This document shows positions 13,184-15,637 of a stretch of DNA of 15,637 bases, piece by piece. Within the stretch, counting starts at the first letter, position 1, and each line of letters starts with the position of its first letter. Origin of the DNA: DAOTXL01 sp034434895 (GTDB lineage Bacteria; Chloroflexota; Anaerolineae; JAAYZQ01); assembly GCA_034434895.1 (NCBI GenBank), contig DAOTYI010000273.1, forward strand, positions 1 to 15,637, written 5' to 3'. Both the position numbers and the translations under genes were made by a program. The notes beneath the pieces were generated by a model that was not told the origin of the DNA, ran no database searches, and saw only the letters and a list, made by a program, of their open reading frames with translations.

Positions 13184-14326
13184 ATGAAAGAGAAAAGCGA
13201 TTGGTGGAAAGCGATAGCCGGCCTGGCCGTGGTAGCCCTGCTGGCCGTGGGCCTGGGGCTGCTGTTCCGGGGGCAGAGACAGACGCCCGTGGCGACGGAG
13301 CCGACGGCGACCGTGACAACGACCTGCACGCCTGCGCCCACAACGACCCCGGTAAGCGCAGCGACGCCGACCGGCACGCCCGGCCCCCGCCACCTGAGCG
13401 CGGCGGTGGAGGTGCCCGTGCCGGAAGGGTTCCGCTTGATGGATCTGCGCGGAGACACTGTGGCGGGAAGTCTCAGGGTCAACGACGAACCGCAGATCGT
13501 GCTCCTGAATCTGACGACGGGGGCGATGAAACAGATCAGCAGTGCAACAGGGACCGAGGCAAAGTATTCAGCCCGCTTATCGGACTCGTGGGTCGTGTGG
13601 TTGGAGACGACCGAATCCGAAGTTCGGCTCAAGACTTACAACCGTGAGACAGAAAGCGAGTACACGGTGGAGGTTCGTTCCCTTGCTGCCTTGGATCTGT
13701 CAGGCGATGTGGTGGTCTGGGAAGAATGGGGGGGCCAGGAGAACCAGGACGACATCTTTGCCCAAGACCTGCGAACCGGGCAGCGATGGACAATCGCTCA
13801 ATGTCCAGGCAACCAGATGTTCCCTCGCATTTCAAGGGAGTGGGTCATCTATCTGGATGTGGCAAAGTATGGGCGGAGAGAACAGGTCGCCGACCTGTGG
13901 GCCTACAACCTGGCAAGCGGCAAGGACCGGGTTCTAGGGCAGGTGTTCCACCCCCTCATGGGTTCCGCGGGGATCTATCACGCCCTCAGCGGCAGCCGGG
14001 TGGTGTGGACGACGCCAATGGGCGCGGACTATACATTCCAGGTGTTGAGCCTCGATCTGGACAACCCTCAGGACCAACCCTCGGTGGTGATGTCCCCTGG
14101 CGACTTTGCCCCTGGCTCCCTGCGTCTCTTTGACGATATCCTGGTTTACCACTGGCAAAGAGGGAAAGTGTTGTATGACCTGCGGCGGGGAGAGGAACTG
14201 ACCTTTCTGGATCGGACGACTGCCATCTTCATCTCCGGGGACCAGGTGGTATGGGAGGCGCTGTTAGATGTGGATGGCAACGGGGAATGGTCATATAGGC
14301 TGTATATTGCGACGATCGAGCAGTAG
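13184..14326 (+). CDS. Exported or membrane-anchored beta-propeller protein
   Basis: A 380-residue protein. Residues 9-28 are a hydrophobic anchor or uncleaved signal, about 33-68 are a Thr/Pro/Ala-rich linker, and the rest has about six repeats of a beta-propeller pattern: VVWLE (137-141), VVVWEEW (176-182), VIYLD (221-225), VVWTT (273-277), LVYHW (320-324) and VVWEA (355-359). Each follows an S-G-D or S-x-x turn and is often followed by a D-L-x-T-G-type hairpin. This resembles TolB-like or WD-type repeats without a known active site, so it is probably a binding module at the cell surface. ATG 13184 is chosen over GTG 13175 because AGGGGGTG (13170-13177) is then properly spaced. It forms an operon with the following gene, 27 bases away. 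Confidence 0.75.
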   Translation: MKEKSDWWKAIAGLAVVALLAVGLGLLFRGQRQTPVATEPTATVTTTCTPAPTTTPVSAATPTGTPGPRHLSAAVEVPVPEGFRLMDLRGDTVAGSLRVNDEPQIVLLNLTTGAMKQISSATGTEAKYSARLSDSWVVWLETTESEVRLKTYNRETESEYTVEVRSLAALDLSGDVVVWEEWGGQENQDDIFAQDLRTGQRWTIAQCPGNQMFPRISREWVIYLDVAKYGRREQVADLWAYNLASGKDRVLGQVFHPLMGSAGIYHALSGSRVVWTTPMGADYTFQVLSLDLDNPQDQPSVVMSPGDFAPGSLRLFDDILVYHWQRGKVLYDLRRGEELTFLDRTTAIFISGDQVVWEALLDVDGNGEWSYRLYIATIEQ

Positions 14327-14353
14327 TCTCAACCAGAGAGGAGAAGGAGAGCG

Positions 14354-15637
14354 ATGAAAGTGCGCAAGATATCACAGTTTGGCTGGTTGGGGTTGCTGCT
14401 GGCCTTCGGCAGTGCAGTGCTTTTGGCAGGCGTGGCCCAGGGGGTGATGTCCTCTCTTGCAGCAATAGCGGGTGCGGGTCGCGGCGTTCACCTGGGCAAC
14501 GTTTCGGGTGGAGAAGGCTGGGATGAGGCCTATTTCTCGCGAATCCGAGGTGAGGGAAACTGGCCGGAGGTGATCGTGGTTATGAGCGACCAGGTGTACA
14601 AATATGTGCGGGCGGGTGAAAACAACTGTGGCCCGATAGAGAAAGTGTATGTTCCAGATACCCCCTCTCACCAGACAGTGTGGAAATACCTGCTCGAAGC
14701 TGCCGAGCATAGCAAGATCGTGATTCGCATCTATCCTTCCCCGGGCTACTTTGAGGGAGATCAACTCGTGCCTGACCCGGTGGGCGAGGAAAACTTTTGC
14801 AAACTGGAAGGCCAGCGGAGCGTTGACCACGTAGCGGATGAGATCTGTGCCATCTACAATTGGGGTGGACTCGGCAGCCAGGTGGGCTTTTTGCCTGCCA
14901 ACGAGCCGAATCTGGAGTGGTATTTCGATAAAGAGAACCATCCCGACCCTGATCCTGTGTCCTGGCCTTGGAATGCAAAGGCGTGGACAGAGATGGACGA
15001 GTATTTCGCCGCCGTCTACGAGCAGGTCAAGGAGCGGTGCGGTGCCCAGGTGCTGACCCCACCCATGTCCCAGAACCAATATGCCGAAGGATATGAGGTG
15101 AATCACGAAAAATGTGATTCCCAGTTGCTCGACAACGGGAAGAGCGGCTACCAGATGATGGAAAAAGTCTTTATGAACGGCACCGCCAACGACGGCTACG
15201 CCTGGAACAACTACTGGGCGCAGGGCGATGAAGGCTGGTCCCATTGCTGGTACGAAGATGTGGACTTTAACGGCCAGCATGTGGCAGTGTACTTTCCGAC
15301 GGCCATGCAAGCCCGCATCGTCGCCAAAGGGGGCCTCATCACCGAGGCCGACCTGGCTTCGCCTCTGCAAAGGTTTGGCAACCCGTTGAAAGACAAAGAC
15401 GAACGGGAGGGCCAGGAAGCCGCCTGCTCGCTCATCGCCTTCTACCACGCAGAAAAGCTGGCCACCTATGCCGCCGTCTGGAACCTCAACGTCTCCGGGG
15501 ATGACGAAGAGCAAAACTGGCACGAAGCCTACCGCAACGAGGACAACAATTGCGAGCGCGTCTGGTTCAAGGAGTGGTGGAGCGAGGGTACGGTCGTACC
15601 ACTCTGCACCGTCTGGCCGACCTACACCCCCACCCCC
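14354..15637 (+). CDS. Secreted glycoside-hydrolase-like protein, 3' truncated by window end
   Basis: An open frame of 428 codons with no stop before the window end. Residues 1-30 carry a signal or anchor (KVRKISQFGWLGLLLAFGSAVLLAGVA). The body reads as a likely alpha/beta barrel: GVHLGNVSGGEGWDEAYF, WPEVIVVMSD, KIVIRIYPSPGYFEG, then GFLPANEPNLEWYF (178-191). The NEP in that block, with Glu184, matches the acid/base motif of clan GH-A glycoside hydrolases. A nucleophile Glu cannot be placed with confidence. The visible part ends in WPTYTPTP, the usual start of a Thr/Pro linker, so more domains should follow. ATG 14354 has AAGGAG at 14344-14349. It probably shares the propeller gene's transcript. 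A carbohydrate substrate is inferred only. Confidence 0.7.
   Translation, partial: MKVRKISQFGWLGLLLAFGSAVLLAGVAQGVMSSLAAIAGAGRGVHLGNVSGGEGWDEAYFSRIRGEGNWPEVIVVMSDQVYKYVRAGENNCGPIEKVYVPDTPSHQTVWKYLLEAAEHSKIVIRIYPSPGYFEGDQLVPDPVGEENFCKLEGQRSVDHVADEICAIYNWGGLGSQVGFLPANEPNLEWYFDKENHPDPDPVSWPWNAKAWTEMDEYFAAVYEQVKERCGAQVLTPPMSQNQYAEGYEVNHEKCDSQLLDNGKSGYQMMEKVFMNGTANDGYAWNNYWAQGDEGWSHCWYEDVDFNGQHVAVYFPTAMQARIVAKGGLITEADLASPLQRFGNPLKDKDEREGQEAACSLIAFYHAEKLATYAAVWNLNVSGDDEEQNWHEAYRNEDNNCERVWFKEWWSEGTVVPLCTVWPTYTPTP

Overview
This is a GC-rich bacterial window with tightly packed genes. The content fits Chloroflexota (an Anaerolineae, Caldilineae or Ardenticatenia-like lineage). Pointers are paired DUF881 proteins, large secreted multidomain proteins with Thr/Pro linkers, a secreted protease ending in a YLPVVIK-type tail, and intergenic heptanucleotide tandem repeats. 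No rRNA, tRNA or phylogenetic marker is present, so this assignment is inference. The mix looks chromosomal. I see no transposase, phage or plasmid gene.

Layout. (1) 72-2147, + strand: a near-consensus promoter leads a three-gene unit of a CARDB-like lipoprotein and two membrane-anchored DUF881 proteins. (2) 2155-3641, - strand: an FmdB-type zinc ribbon gene followed by a PLP-dependent alpha-oxoamine synthase resembling bacterial serine palmitoyltransferase. A divergent promoter pair at 3692-3739, sharing one palindromic -10, appears to drive this unit leftward and a PAS/TIGR04076 gene pair rightward (3770-4447). (3) 4502-9307, + strand: a tldD-tldE/pmbA protease pair split by a HEPN/MNT nucleotidyltransferase toxin-antitoxin module whose HEPN gene carries a frameshift. 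A DUF3524 (QTMAN-like) glycosyltransferase follows. (4) 9406-12828: a 1110-residue secreted subtilase with its own promoter, carboxypeptidase-regulatory-like domains, a beta-sandwich and two nearly identical PKD domains. (5) 12829-13183: a 355-base stretch without a conventional gene. It holds a perfect 14-bp inverted repeat, a near-consensus promoter, a ten-codon ORF, a solitary CRISPR-repeat-like sequence, a terminator-like hairpin and a 15-unit heptad array. (6) 13184 to the window end: a membrane-anchored or secreted beta-propeller protein and a secreted protein with a glycoside-hydrolase-like NEP motif, which runs off the end.

The genes do not form one pathway. The left part is envelope and regulatory housekeeping, the centre is peptide processing and probable tRNA modification, and the right part is a secretome block for extracellular protein and perhaps carbohydrate breakdown. 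The most unusual material is non-coding: two copies of a palindromic 28-bp element (one between a Shine-Dalgarno sequence and its start codon), three heptamer arrays of unrelated sequence, and the promoter-driven region at 12884-13052. I see no convincing large undescribed multigene system.
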